In this document: in pieces, positions 50,730 to 59,669 of the stretch
Layout of the letters: the number at the start of each line of letters is the position of its first letter
How positions within the stretch are numbered: position 1 is the stretch's first letter
NCBI GenBank assembly: GCA_051001455.1
Contig: JBPCNH010000004.1
Coordinates: 62,001 to 126,000, forward strand
Direction: 5' to 3'
DNA length: 64,000 bases
Source: JBPCNH01 sp051001455
GTDB lineage: Bacteria; Actinomycetota; CADDZG01; WHSQ01
Program-made: the position numbers and the translations under genes
Notes under the pieces: generated by a model
Database searches by the model: none
The model's input: only the letters and a program-made list of their open reading frames with translations
Told to the model about the DNA's origin: nothing

Positions 50730-50732
50730 GGA

Positions 50733-51767
50733 CTACGGCGTCGAGAGGAAGTAATCCTCGGCTTCTTCGTCCCACTCCATCTTGACGAGGCCCTTGGCCA
50801 CGGCTCCCTTCGCGAACTGCAGGAACCCTCCGTAGCCGTAGTTCTTCTCACTGAAGCCGGACTGCCGTCTGCGTAGCTCGTTCTTCAAGCCCGACAACGC
50901 AGGTGCACCCTGGTCTTTCTCGAGGTCTCGCACCACATCGCGCAGCAGTTCGAAGGCACCGACCTGGCTGCCTCCTTCAGACGGGAAGTCCACGACCGGA
51001 TCCCCTTCGGCCGTTCCCGGCGCGAGCTCGATGATGCCGCTCGTCTCGAGGTGACGCATCAGCTCCCCCCACGAGCGGAAGCCGTAATCGCCCTCCGAGA
51101 AGGTGGGGTCCTTCCGCAGCAGCGCCCGCTTGATCATCGAGGACAGCACCTGGCCGTCCAGTGAACGTTGCAATCCCGTGAGGGTCCTGGTGACCAGACG
51201 AGACAGCTCGGCGAGGTCCGAGCCCTCCTCGGTTCCCGCTTCTTCTCCCTCTTGCTTCCTGCGACGCCGCCGGGGGGCCGCCGTGCCCGAGCCCGGGCCC
51301 AGGAGTCGCTCGTAGAAGAGGAATTCATCGCAAGCGCCGGGAAGCAGTTCGGAAGTCGAACCCTCGACGCCGACGCCGATCACTTTGCGATTGAGCTCCC
51401 GAAGCTTCAAGACAAGAGGCGTGAAGTCCGAATCGCCCGAGGCGACGACGAATGTGCTGATGAAGTCACGGGTGAAAGCGAATTCGAGAGCGTCGACGGC
51501 CAGCTTGATGTCGGCAGCGTTCTTTCGAACCATGCCGGTGCGCTGTGGAACCTCGATCATCTCGATACGTTCGGCCACCAAAGCCGCGCGGTGTTCCGAG
51601 AAAAGGTTCCAATCAGCATATGCGCGCCGGATCACTACCCGGCCGCGCTCCGTCAATGCTTCGACGATCACCGAGACGTCTAATCTGTCTCCGCGCTCCT
51701 TCGCCCCGATCGCGATGTTCTCGAAATCGAAGAAGAGGGCGATCCTCTCGTCGTCGTTAGTCGGCAT
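50733..51767 (-). CDS. NYN-domain RNase-like protein with two LOTUS (OST-HTH) domains
   Basis: The 344-residue protein starts at ATG 51767 after AAGGAG; a longer start at 51791 lacks a ribosome site. The NYN/PIN-like domain (about 1-150) has the three aspartate motifs ALFFDFENIAIG, ADIKLAVDAL and VVASGDSDFTPL. A charged linker (RRRRRKQEGEEAG) follows. Two winged-helix OST-HTH/LOTUS domains are at about 175-245 (SEGDYGFRSWGELMRHLE) and 265-340 (SEKNYGYGGFLQFAKGAV). Domain order matches bacterial LabA/MARF1-like proteins. It is likely an RNA-binding endoribonuclease and sits four bases from the convergent GT2 gene and next to RNase D. Confidence 0.88.
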   Translation of the reverse strand: MPTNDDERIALFFDFENIAIGAKERGDRLDVSVIVEALTERGRVVIRRAYADWNLFSEHRAALVAERIEMIEVPQRTGMVRKNAADIKLAVDALEFAFTRDFISTFVVASGDSDFTPLVLKLRELNRKVIGVGVEGSTSELLPGACDEFLFYERLLGPGSGTAAPRRRRRKQEGEEAGTEEGSDLAELSRLVTRTLTGLQRSLDGQVLSSMIKRALLRKDPTFSEGDYGFRSWGELMRHLETSGIIELAPGTAEGDPVVDFPSEGGSQVGAFELLRDVVRDLEKDQGAPALSGLKNELRRRQSGFSEKNYGYGGFLQFAKGAVAKGLVKMEWDEEAEDYFLSTP

Positions 51768-51794
51768 GTCGCTCCTTCGATCGTCCGCCAAGGC

Positions 51795-53009
51795 TCATAG
51801 TCGCACTTCCTCGATATAGGGAGGCTTATCGATCGACCTGACGGCGATCTCTCCGCGCGCCAGGGCGACCACTGCATCTCCCGCCAGCTCGCGCCTCCAC
51901 TCCTGCAGCAAGCGATGACGTTGCTCGTCTACCGATCCAGAGAAAACCTCGGTCAATAGAGACTCCAACTCGCCGCGCGTGGATACCAACTCTGGTGCGA
52001 TCCCTGCCGCCTCACAACGAGAACGGACGATCGCGTCGGCCAGCCCGGAAAGTGTCCGGGCTCGCATCTGGGCGGTGCGAGAAGGCCTGCCCGCGCTCTC
52101 CATAGGCTCCGACTGCTGCCCTCGGGTGACCGCGTCGAGGATCGCTCTTCCCGAACGTTCCGCTTCCTTGGAGACCATCCCGCGCATGTTCTTGAGAACC
52201 GCGGTCGAGGACGGTCCCTTCCGTGCTACCTCTATCAAGGTCTGATCCTTGACGACCCATCCCCGCGGGATGTCTCGTTCGATGGCTTGCTCCTCCCGCC
52301 ACCGGGCCAGCTCTCTCAAAACGCTCAGCTGTTTGCCCGACAGTGACCCGCGGCCGGACACCTTCTTCCAGATCTCACCTAGGTCCACCTCATAGAGGGA
52401 GACATCTTCGAGATAGCTCATCTCGGTACGCACCCACTCGAGCCGATCGCCACGGGTCAATCCGTCCTTGAGCCGGTCGGCGATGACGTGTAGGTAACGA
52501 ACGTCGTCGGCCGCGTACCGCAACTGCGATTCCGTGAGAGGCCGCTTGCACCAGTCCGTGTAGGACTCACCTTTGGTCAACGTGGTCTTGGTGATCGATT
52601 CGACCAGTCGCCCGTACGGCAAAGATGCCCCTAGACCGGCGAAGCCCGCAGCGATCTGCACGTCGAAGATGCTGCGGGGTGAGGCGCCGAACCTCTCGTA
52701 CAGGATCTCGAGATCTTGACGACCGGCATGGAGCAGGACCTCGATCGCGGGATCGGCCACCAGCTTCGCGACCTCTTCGATGGCAGCTCGCCCGTCGAGA
52801 GGATCGAACAGGTAGATGTCCTTGCGCGTGGCGACCTGCACCAAACAGAGACGGGCGCGATACGTCTTCTCTCGCAGAAACTCGGTGTCGAGACCGACGG
52901 ATCCAGCCTCATGTGCCTCCTCGACCATCCCGGCAACGACTGCCGGGTCGAGGGTGACCCGGGGCAAGTCGTGCGTCTCCAACCGGGGCACTACCGCACC
53001 ACGCGACAA
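51795..53009 (-). CDS. rnd: Ribonuclease D (3'-5' exoribonuclease with HRDC domain)
   Basis: The 404-residue enzyme has the DEDD exonuclease motifs: VGLDTEFLREKTYRARL (Asp and Glu, about 38-54), LLHAGRQDLEILYERFG, and the third motif YAADDVRYLHVIADRL with Tyr and Asp. An HRDC domain follows at about 210-290 (LSGKQLSVLRELARWREEQA). It trims RNA 3' ends, including tRNA precursors. It starts at TTG 53009; GTG 52991 is an alternative seven codons later, and neither has a strong ribosome site. It lies 27 bases upstream of the NYN-LOTUS gene on the same strand, so the two RNases are probably an operon. Confidence 0.92.
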   Translation of the reverse strand: MSRGAVVPRLETHDLPRVTLDPAVVAGMVEEAHEAGSVGLDTEFLREKTYRARLCLVQVATRKDIYLFDPLDGRAAIEEVAKLVADPAIEVLLHAGRQDLEILYERFGASPRSIFDVQIAAGFAGLGASLPYGRLVESITKTTLTKGESYTDWCKRPLTESQLRYAADDVRYLHVIADRLKDGLTRGDRLEWVRTEMSYLEDVSLYEVDLGEIWKKVSGRGSLSGKQLSVLRELARWREEQAIERDIPRGWVVKDQTLIEVARKGPSSTAVLKNMRGMVSKEAERSGRAILDAVTRGQQSEPMESAGRPSRTAQMRARTLSGLADAIVRSRCEAAGIAPELVSTRGELESLLTEVFSGSVDEQRHRLLQEWRRELAGDAVVALARGEIAVRSIDKPPYIEEVRL

Positions 53010-53043
53010 CGAGCGAGGTTTTTCGTCGGAACCGCCAAGGGCA

Positions 53044-54192
53044 CTAGACGAGCCCGAGGTCGCGCGCGATGAGTATGCGCATCACCTCAGACGTCCCCTC
53101 GCCGATCTCGAGGATCTTCGAATCCCTGAAGTGCCGGCATACCGGGAACTCCTCGATGTAGCCGTACCCGCCGTGGACCTGCACCGCGTCGCGAGCGACG
53201 TCGACTGCGATCTCCGAGGCATACAGCTTGGCCATCGCTGCCTCCTTCTTGTAGGGACGGCCGTTCTGCATGAGCCACGCAGCGCGGTAATAAGCCTGCC
53301 GCGCAAGCTGGGTCTTCAACTCCATGTTGGCGATCATGAAATGCACCGCCTGGAACTTGCCGATCGACTGACCGAAGGCCGTGCGCTCCTGCGCGTATCT
53401 GACGGACTCATCGATGCATCCCTGAGCCAGCCCTACCGCCAGTGCCGCGATCGCGATGCGACCGTCGTCAAGGATCTTCAGAAAGTTCCGGAACCCTTCT
53501 CCGATATCACCCAAGAGATTCTCTTCGGGAACGCGGACATCATTGAAGGAGAGCTCGTGCGTATCGGAGTGATGCCACCCCATCTTCCGGTACGGCTTCC
53601 CAACCTCGAAGCCGGGGGTGTCGTTCGGCACGACGATCGCCGAGATCTGCTTGTGTCCGTTATCGGTTCCCGTGACGGCCGTGTTCGTCACGAACCACGT
53701 GATGGGCGTACCGGAGTTCGTGATGAAAGCCTTCGATCCGTTGATGACCCATTCGCCGCCCTCGAGCTTCGCTGTGGTCTTCGTAGCTCCTGCATCCGAA
53801 CCGCCGCCCGGCTCGGTTAGACCGAAGCCGGCCAATCTCTCTCCGGTAGCCAAGGGGGGCAGCCACTTCTGCTTCTGCTCTTCGTTCCCGAATCGGTAGA
53901 TCGGAGAGGCGCCCAATCCCACCGCCGCCTCGAGCGTGATCGCCAGCGATGAATCCACCCGAGCGATCTCTTCTATGGCGAGGCATAACGTGAGGAAGTC
54001 TGCTCCCGAGCCGCCGTACTCCTCGGGGAACGGCAAACCGAAGAGGCCCAACTCCGCCATCTGCTTGACCGCTTCCATCGGAAGCTCGCCCTCTTCGTCC
54101 CAGCGCTCGGCATTAGGTCGGATGGCGTCGTCGACGAATCCACGAACCGTCTTTACGAATTCTTGCTGTTCTGGTTCAAGATCGAAATCCAT
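53044..54192 (-). CDS. Acyl-CoA dehydrogenase
   Basis: The 382-residue protein has FGLTEPGGGSDAGATKTTA (about 123-141) and a C-terminal ILEIGEGTSEVMRILIARDL with the catalytic Glu in GEGT. GWHHSDTHELSFNDVRVPE and YAQERTAFGQSIGKFQAVH are characteristic of short/medium-chain acyl-CoA dehydrogenases. The substrate cannot be fixed; isovaleryl- or butyryl-CoA are possible given the nearby branched-chain degradation genes. The ATG follows TAGGCT by seven bases, so it is likely leaderless. It lies next to the R2lox-SCP2 gene but is probably transcribed from its own promoter. Confidence 0.93.
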   Translation of the reverse strand: MDFDLEPEQQEFVKTVRGFVDDAIRPNAERWDEEGELPMEAVKQMAELGLFGLPFPEEYGGSGADFLTLCLAIEEIARVDSSLAITLEAAVGLGASPIYRFGNEEQKQKWLPPLATGERLAGFGLTEPGGGSDAGATKTTAKLEGGEWVINGSKAFITNSGTPITWFVTNTAVTGTDNGHKQISAIVVPNDTPGFEVGKPYRKMGWHHSDTHELSFNDVRVPEENLLGDIGEGFRNFLKILDDGRIAIAALAVGLAQGCIDESVRYAQERTAFGQSIGKFQAVHFMIANMELKTQLARQAYYRAAWLMQNGRPYKKEAAMAKLYASEIAVDVARDAVQVHGGYGYIEEFPVCRHFRDSKILEIGEGTSEVMRILIARDLGLV

Positions 54193-54199
54193 GCCGGGG

Positions 54200-54205
54200 A
54201 GCCTA
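54200..54205 (-). promoter_or_regulatory. Leaderless -10 box (TAGGCT) of the acyl-CoA dehydrogenase gene
   Basis: On the minus strand TAGGCT ends seven bases before the ATG at 54192; no Shine-Dalgarno sequence is present. Confidence 0.55.
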
Positions 54206-54261
54206 TCCCGGGCGTCTCGTCCCGGCGCTCCTGTCGGAGCGCCGGGGGTTCCAAGGAGCGG

Positions 54262-55545
54262 TTATTGCAGGAACAGCTTCGGCAGCTTGGCCTTGGCACC
54301 GAGCGGCCCGTGCACCTTGAGCTTGCGGGTCAGAAGCGCCCACCGAGCATCCGAACGCCCCACGGCGATCTTGGCGAACTCACCCGACTCGACCTCCAAC
54401 GCGAGCGCAGGGGATCCGGCGCGCCCCGGCTTGGCCTCGATATGCCCGTTGGTCACGACGAGATGCCAGGGTTCGATGTCGGTGAAACGCCATTCGATCG
54501 GACCACCAAGAGATCGCGCCGTCTCTAGGTCCACCGAACGGGACATCCCCTCGAAAAGGATCTCGAGCACATGCGGATCGAGCGTGGGCTCGCGGTTGTC
54601 GTCACCGAGTACGCCGGCCTCGACCAAGGTCCATCCTCGAGCAGCCCGGTCTTCGTAACTGCGCGTGCGGTCCTCCCGCGACAACAATGCGACCTCATCC
54701 GGATCCACGCCGATCCGTCCGAGCTTCATCTCGAACGACCTGAGCCCGAAAGCCATCACTTCTTCGATCGTGAAGTCGAAGCATTCGACGTACTTCTTGT
54801 CCCGGTTAGGTGGGACGAAGACGCCCATGGCCATGGGAAGAGTCTTGTCCCAGACCTCTATGGCTGCGGCACGAGCGTCGCGGGAGGAAGAGATCAATTC
54901 TCCTAGGAATTTCACACCGAAGGCAACGTGGCGCGACTCGTCCCGAGAGATATGCCGGACCCCGGTGGCGAACCCCGGAAGGATGTCGAAACGCTCGCAG
55001 TACTCCTTGATGAAATGTTGCCCCGGGATCGCAAGCAAACTCTCGATCACAAAGTGGTAGAGCGCAACCGTCTGCGCCATCAGCTCCCGATCCTTCGGCT
55101 TCTTCCGCAGAGCGTCGGTCACGCTGTCGAGCTCGGCGAAGATACTGGTGAACCCCCAGTTGAGATGAGGCCTCATCGCTTCGAGAGTGGACGCAGTGTC
55201 CTCACCCTCGCCCACCACCTCGCGCATGAAGCGGTCGAAGAAGACGTGATGGCGGGCCTCGTCCACGATCTGAGTGGTGAGGAAGATGCTCTGGGGGAAT
55301 CCCGGAGCGGCGTCCAACAAGGGCGTGAGGGTCCGGGCTACGGCCTCCTCGCCGACGAGGAACATGGCGTAGTTCCAGAATGCAGAGATCCGCTGGGTGT
55401 CGTCGAGCTTGTTCTCCCAGTGATCCTTGTCCACGGAGAGATCGATCTCAGTGGCGCTCCAGTTGTTCGCCTCCCAGAGGCGATACAGGCGCTCGTAGGA
55501 GATGACGTCCTGGATCGGACCCTGGGCTTCTAGCTCTCGAGCCAC
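54262..55545 (-). CDS. R2lox-type di-metal oxidase fused to SCP2 lipid-binding domain
   Basis: The 427-residue protein starts at GTG 55545 after AAAGGGTG. Residues 1-300 form a ferritin-like R2 fold with all six metal ligands: Glu66, Glu96, His99, Glu168, Glu203 and His206 (GEEAV, DEARH, IESLL, DESRH). Val69 and Tyr163 match the Val and Tyr that form the ether crosslink in mycobacterial R2lox (V71 and Y162), and the numbering is almost the same. Residues about 320-427 resemble an SCP2 sterol-carrier domain, ending VHGPLGAKAKLPKLF. R2lox proteins carry a bound fatty-acid ligand at an Mn/Fe site. The fusion suggests oxidation of a lipid delivered by SCP2. Confidence 0.82.
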   Translation of the reverse strand: MARELEAQGPIQDVISYERLYRLWEANNWSATEIDLSVDKDHWENKLDDTQRISAFWNYAMFLVGEEAVARTLTPLLDAAPGFPQSIFLTTQIVDEARHHVFFDRFMREVVGEGEDTASTLEAMRPHLNWGFTSIFAELDSVTDALRKKPKDRELMAQTVALYHFVIESLLAIPGQHFIKEYCERFDILPGFATGVRHISRDESRHVAFGVKFLGELISSSRDARAAAIEVWDKTLPMAMGVFVPPNRDKKYVECFDFTIEEVMAFGLRSFEMKLGRIGVDPDEVALLSREDRTRSYEDRAARGWTLVEAGVLGDDNREPTLDPHVLEILFEGMSRSVDLETARSLGGPIEWRFTDIEPWHLVVTNGHIEAKPGRAGSPALALEVESGEFAKIAVGRSDARWALLTRKLKVHGPLGAKAKLPKLFLQ

Positions 55546-55598
55546 GTGGTCACCCTTTCGGTTCAGAGGTGCGCGAGGTCTATATTGGCCGATAGTAA

Positions 55599-55618
55599 AC
55601 TTGACCAACCAGTCAAGT
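55599..55618. promoter_or_regulatory. 20-bp palindromic operator between R2lox-SCP2 and acyl-CoA dehydrogenase genes
   Basis: ACTTGAC-N6-GTCAAGT has two perfect 7-bp arms and lies in the 158-bp divergent promoter region. On the minus strand it overlaps a possible -35 (TTGGTC) followed 18 bases later by TATAGA. The form fits a TetR-type repressor site and could control both genes. No regulator gene is adjacent; the nearest TetR is at 48993. Confidence 0.7.
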
Positions 55619-55703
55619 CTGCCCCCCAAGACAGTTCTGAGCGACAGCAGGGACAATAGTCGTCCCCTCCGTCCGCTCAGAACGCGAGGTAGGAGGAGAT
55701 CCA

Positions 55704-56894
55704 GTGGATTTCTCGCTCAACGAAGATCAGATCGAACTCCAGAAATGGGCCCACGAATTCGCCGAGAAGGAGATCCGGCCCGTCGCGGCCGAGTACGACG
55801 AGTCCGAAGAGTTCCCGTGGGAGGTCCTCAAGAAGGCGGCCGCGACGGGCCTCTACTCGATGGACATATACCTGCAGGCCCAACAGGATCCCACCGGCCT
55901 CACCCTCCCGCTGATCATGGAAGAGACCTTCTGGGGCTGTGCCGGGATCGGTCTCGCCATCTTCGGAACCGGGCTTCCCCTATCCGCGCTGGCGAGTGTC
56001 GGTACACCGGAGCAATTGTACGAATGGGCACCGAAGATGTTCGGTACCCCGGAGAAACCTGCGGTCGCGGCGTTCGGAGTCACCGAACCTCAAGCAGGCT
56101 CCGACGTCCGGTCGTTGCGTACCAAAGCCGTGCGCGATGGTGACTCGTGGGTGCTGAACGGCACCAAGGTCTTCATCACCAACGGCGGCGTCGCCGACGT
56201 GTTCGTGATCGTCGCCACCGTCGATCCCGAGCTGGGTCACCGGGGGCAGGCTTCGTTCCTGATCCATAAGGATGACGGCGGCATCCGCGCCGGGAAGAAG
56301 GAGAAGAAACTCGGCATCAGAGCCTCCGACACGACCGAGGTCGTTCTCGAAGACTGCCGCATCCCGGCCGACCGCGTGCTGGGTGGGCTCGACAGGCTCG
56401 AATCGAAACTGGAGAAGGCGCGCAAGGGCGAGTCGTCGGGTAAATCCTCTGCGGCACTTCGTACTTTCGAAGTCACCCGGCCGGCCGTCGCGATCCAGGC
56501 TGTCGGTATCGCTCGCGCCGCGCTGGAGTTCGCGATCGATTACGCGAAGGATCGTCAAGCTTTCGGTGTTCCGATCAGTCAACACCAGTCGATCCAGAAC
56601 CACCTTGCCGATATGGCAACCGAGGTGGAATGCTCGCGACTCCTGACTTACAAGGCTGCATGGCTGGCCGCGAGTGGACGCCCTTTCGAACGAGCCGAAG
56701 GGTCGATGAGCAAACTCAAAGCCGGAGAGACGGCGGTGCGCGTCACCGAGCAAGCCGTTCAGGTCCTCGGCGGCTACGGCTACATCAAGGAGTTCCCGGT
56801 GGAGAAGTGGTACCGAGATTCGAAGATCTACACCATCTTTGAAGGCACCTCCGAGATCCAGCGCATGGTCATCGCCCGCTCCCTCACCTCCTGA
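55704..56894 (+). CDS. Acyl-CoA dehydrogenase
   Basis: The 396-residue protein begins MDFSLNEDQIELQKWAHEF, from GTG 55704 with strong Shine-Dalgarno GGAGGAG. It has FGVTEPQAGSDVRSLRTKA (about 116-134) and a C-terminal YTIFEGTSEIQRMVIARSL with the catalytic Glu. An extra charged stretch (SKLEKARKGESSGKSSAA, about 235-252) is inserted before the last helical domain, unlike the other two dehydrogenases in the window. The substrate is unknown. It is divergent from the R2lox-SCP2 gene and shares its palindromic operator, so its acyl substrate may be related to that lipid pathway. Confidence 0.93.
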   Translation: MDFSLNEDQIELQKWAHEFAEKEIRPVAAEYDESEEFPWEVLKKAAATGLYSMDIYLQAQQDPTGLTLPLIMEETFWGCAGIGLAIFGTGLPLSALASVGTPEQLYEWAPKMFGTPEKPAVAAFGVTEPQAGSDVRSLRTKAVRDGDSWVLNGTKVFITNGGVADVFVIVATVDPELGHRGQASFLIHKDDGGIRAGKKEKKLGIRASDTTEVVLEDCRIPADRVLGGLDRLESKLEKARKGESSGKSSAALRTFEVTRPAVAIQAVGIARAALEFAIDYAKDRQAFGVPISQHQSIQNHLADMATEVECSRLLTYKAAWLAASGRPFERAEGSMSKLKAGETAVRVTEQAVQVLGGYGYIKEFPVEKWYRDSKIYTIFEGTSEIQRMVIARSLTS

Positions 56895-56925
56895 CAGTCC
56901 ACCCGCCGTAGCGATAGGCGGGTCG

Positions 56926-56931
56926 TAGGCT
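56926..56931 (+). promoter_or_regulatory. Leaderless -10 box (TAGGCT) of the PASTA-protein gene
   Basis: TAGGCT ends seven bases before the GTG at 56939; no Shine-Dalgarno sequence is present. Confidence 0.55.
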
Positions 56932-56938
56932 TCGGATC

Positions 56939-57712
56939 GTGAAGGTGGATAGGGCGTGGTTCTTCGGCGGCCTCGTGGCGGTGATCGCCGTTGTTGCCAC
57001 GGTTCAAACGGTGTCGTTCAGGAGCTCGCATCGGCCGCGAAGCACCCCTTCGCCCGGCACCACTCGGGTGGCGGGTGACATCGCCGTTCCTGACATCGTC
57101 GGGCAGGAGATAGAAGTGGCCGCAGCCGCCCTGCGGGACGCCGGCTTACAGCCGGAGGTCTTCTTCCGGTCGGGGGGCGATGACCTCTGGAGCACGGTCA
57201 GGGATCAAGTGCCGGAGGCAGACGAAAAGGTGGCCGGCGGCGGCCCCGTCACGGTCTACGCCTCCCAGGCCCGGCCCTCGGCGCTGCAGCTGCCGCAGAT
57301 GGAAGGCGACGACTGTCCCGCTTCCGAGCCGCGCCACCACGAGCATCTGCGCGTCGCACTCGGTGACGGCCGCGTACGTCTCGGCAGCGCAACCGAAAGC
57401 GGGGTCATCCGACTGAGCGACTCCGGGCCGCGGGTCGACACGCTCTGGGCGAGTGATCGCTACAGAGGCCCCATACTGATCCGCGGCGGGGGCCTGGACG
57501 ATGAGGTGTTCATGATCTTCGATCAGACCGAAGACTGGTCGCCGCGGGGCCCGCAGCTGTACGGCACCAGTGAGGAGATGCGTTTCGAGGGCAGGCCTCC
57601 GGGCGATCTCGCATGGCACAGCCTCGTCACGTTCTCCGGTCCCGGTTGTTACGGGTTCCAGATCGACGGGCGTGGATTCACCGAGCACATCGTCGTCGAG
57701 GTGGTGCCATGA
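56939..57712 (+). CDS. Membrane-anchored PASTA-domain protein
   Basis: The 257-residue protein has an N-terminal membrane helix (WFFGGLVAVIAVVATVQ, about 6-22) and one PASTA domain at about 47-110 (VPDIVGQEIEVAAAALRDAG, then EADEKVAGGGPVTVYAS). A unique C-terminal beta-rich domain (about 130-257) ends with GPGCYGFQIDGRGFTEHIVV. PASTA domains bind muropeptides or uncrosslinked peptidoglycan and are usually attached to kinases or PBPs. Here no kinase is attached, so the protein may be a cell-wall sensor or structural lipoprotein-like factor. The last domain resembles some lipoprotein ends but I cannot name it. Confidence 0.72.
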   Translation: MKVDRAWFFGGLVAVIAVVATVQTVSFRSSHRPRSTPSPGTTRVAGDIAVPDIVGQEIEVAAAALRDAGLQPEVFFRSGGDDLWSTVRDQVPEADEKVAGGGPVTVYASQARPSALQLPQMEGDDCPASEPRHHEHLRVALGDGRVRLGSATESGVIRLSDSGPRVDTLWASDRYRGPILIRGGGLDDEVFMIFDQTEDWSPRGPQLYGTSEEMRFEGRPPGDLAWHSLVTFSGPGCYGFQIDGRGFTEHIVVEVVP

Positions 57713-57743
57713 CATCCTCTCGGCGGCAACGACCGAGCCGCGC

Positions 57744-59630
57744 CTAAGTCGTGCCTGACGGATCGGACAACCTGTAGAGGGTCCACTCGTCAGAATCGAA
57801 GGCGCCCGAGAGAACAGGCCTGGGTGGACGCCGCCCGGCAGACCCGAGGTCTTTAGCCGTGCGGACGACCAGCCAATCGGGAACGAAACCATCGCCGTTC
57901 GCCCGCTCCTCGTAGCGTCGGGCGAGATCCCGGAACCTGATCCGCAGATCGTTCTCTTCGAGGCGAGCGTCGTCGTACTCGGCCAGTCGAGCGCCGGAGA
58001 ACTGGAAGAGCAAGAAAGCCAGCTCGTCGGAACCTTCCACGAGCACGATGTCCTCCGAATCGATGTGGTCCGCGGCGCGACGGACGAAAGCCCCGGGTTG
58101 AAGATCCGGCGCGCCGTAGACGAAACCGGCCCGATGCTCCGACATGATCTCCTTGAGCCCGCGCGATGCGACTACGGGGGACGCCACTCCTAACGCTGCG
58201 ACCACCACCGTTGCAGCGACGGCGAGAGAGCGGGAGCGCTCGACGAGGCGCGGACCGAGAGCAGCGACGGCCGTTCCTGCTGCTGCTGCGGCTATCAGGT
58301 GGAGCGCCGGCCAGGTTCGTCCCTGGTGGAGGAGGGTGGCTTGCCCGGCGATAGCCCAATCGAAAGCGTCGCGCGCCAAAGCCAGCAGCAGCAGCAATGA
58401 AGAACCTACCGCTATCGCCAACACCGATCTCGCTGCATTGCCGGCCCGGCGCGCCAGTAGCACGATTCCGATCACCGCCGCCGGAAGCAACAGGCCCCAG
58501 GAAGAGAGAGAGACGTGAAGCGGCCACTCGCGCCCGAGCTGGGGGCTCACGCCGACGAATCCACCCTGCACTACCGCCGTGACCATGAGCGGAAACGCCC
58601 ACGTGGCGAAAACCGCAGCGGCCGGCAGTCCGACATCACGCAGCAGCTCTAGCCGGGGGCCACGCACCACTGCTACGACAAGCACCAGCCATAACAGGGC
58701 GTTCAAAGCCATCGGCACACTCACCAGCCCGACCACTCCGGCAACGACACCCGCGGCCCAACGGAGTTGTCTCGGTCCACCGATGGAGCGCAAGAGCAAC
58801 GCGCCGAACACACCCAGCAGAACGAGACCAACCTCGCGCGGGAGCGCAGGTGGGAACAACTCGTAGAGAGAGTTGGGCGACGCGACGACTAGATCGGCGC
58901 CGAAGCGCGCCCGGCTCGGACTCGGATCGAACTGCGGACCGTCCGCCTGCAGGAATCCCCAACCTCCGACGAGACTCATCGCGATAGCGGCGGGCCAGCC
59001 GGCGCGCCGGTCAACGGCCCGTGCCAAGGCGGCGGCGACGAGGGGCAGCGCCCCCACGAGGAGCACGTGAAGGGCGTCGTGCGAGCTCGCCACCGACGCG
59101 CCCGGCACCGAACGAGTCATGGTCGCGAGCAGCGCATGGTGTCCCCAGGGATAGGCATTGCGCGCGAACTCCGGCGCAGGCCCCGTCGGCAACGGCTCGC
59201 CACCCAGCAGTTGCTCGGTCCACCCGAGGTGCCAGGGCGGATCCCCGGTCCGCATGCTCGACCCTCCGGCGATCATCGGAGTGATGAAGATCGCGGAGAG
59301 CACGACCAGGAAAAGAGCTACGGCAAGGACCGAGCGGATCTCGAAGGACGGGCGAGGGATCCCCCTTCGGAGGCCGGCAACCACCACGATGATGCCGGCG
59401 AGCGGCACCGGCCAGCTCGGCCCGAACACCCACCCGCCGGTGACGATGTGAACGAGCATGAGCGCGACGGCCCCCGCCACGAAACCCCCGATGCCGGCGA
59501 TGCCTACCTCGACCGCGCCCCAGGTCTGCTCCTGTTTCAGGATCCTCGTCAACCACCGGCCGAGCACGGCAACCAAGGCCACGACGACGATGACCTGCAC
59601 GAGAAACGGCAACAAAGCGGAAAGGGTCAC
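57744..59630 (-). CDS. Large multi-spanning membrane protein, possible GT-C glycosyltransferase
   Basis: The 628-residue protein starts at GTG 59630 and has about 12-13 helices in the first 490 residues, followed by a soluble C-terminal domain (about 500-628: VLVEGSDELAFLLFQFSGAR, RYEERANGDGFVPDWLVV). The first large outer loop (GDPPWHLGWTEQLLGGEPLP, then YPWGHHALLATMTR) contains His and acidic residues of the sort seen in GT-C enzymes and DUF6541-like proteins. It may add a sugar from a polyprenyl-phosphate donor outside the membrane. The layout matches the gene at 44602, though the sequences differ. No closely linked partner is seen. Confidence 0.65.
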   Translation of the reverse strand: MTLSALLPFLVQVIVVVALVAVLGRWLTRILKQEQTWGAVEVGIAGIGGFVAGAVALMLVHIVTGGWVFGPSWPVPLAGIIVVVAGLRRGIPRPSFEIRSVLAVALFLVVLSAIFITPMIAGGSSMRTGDPPWHLGWTEQLLGGEPLPTGPAPEFARNAYPWGHHALLATMTRSVPGASVASSHDALHVLLVGALPLVAAALARAVDRRAGWPAAIAMSLVGGWGFLQADGPQFDPSPSRARFGADLVVASPNSLYELFPPALPREVGLVLLGVFGALLLRSIGGPRQLRWAAGVVAGVVGLVSVPMALNALLWLVLVVAVVRGPRLELLRDVGLPAAAVFATWAFPLMVTAVVQGGFVGVSPQLGREWPLHVSLSSWGLLLPAAVIGIVLLARRAGNAARSVLAIAVGSSLLLLLALARDAFDWAIAGQATLLHQGRTWPALHLIAAAAAGTAVAALGPRLVERSRSLAVAATVVVAALGVASPVVASRGLKEIMSEHRAGFVYGAPDLQPGAFVRRAADHIDSEDIVLVEGSDELAFLLFQFSGARLAEYDDARLEENDLRIRFRDLARRYEERANGDGFVPDWLVVRTAKDLGSAGRRPPRPVLSGAFDSDEWTLYRLSDPSGTT

Positions 59631-59669
59631 GGGGTGATCATGAGCGTTCGACCCTCCTAGACGGGCCTG

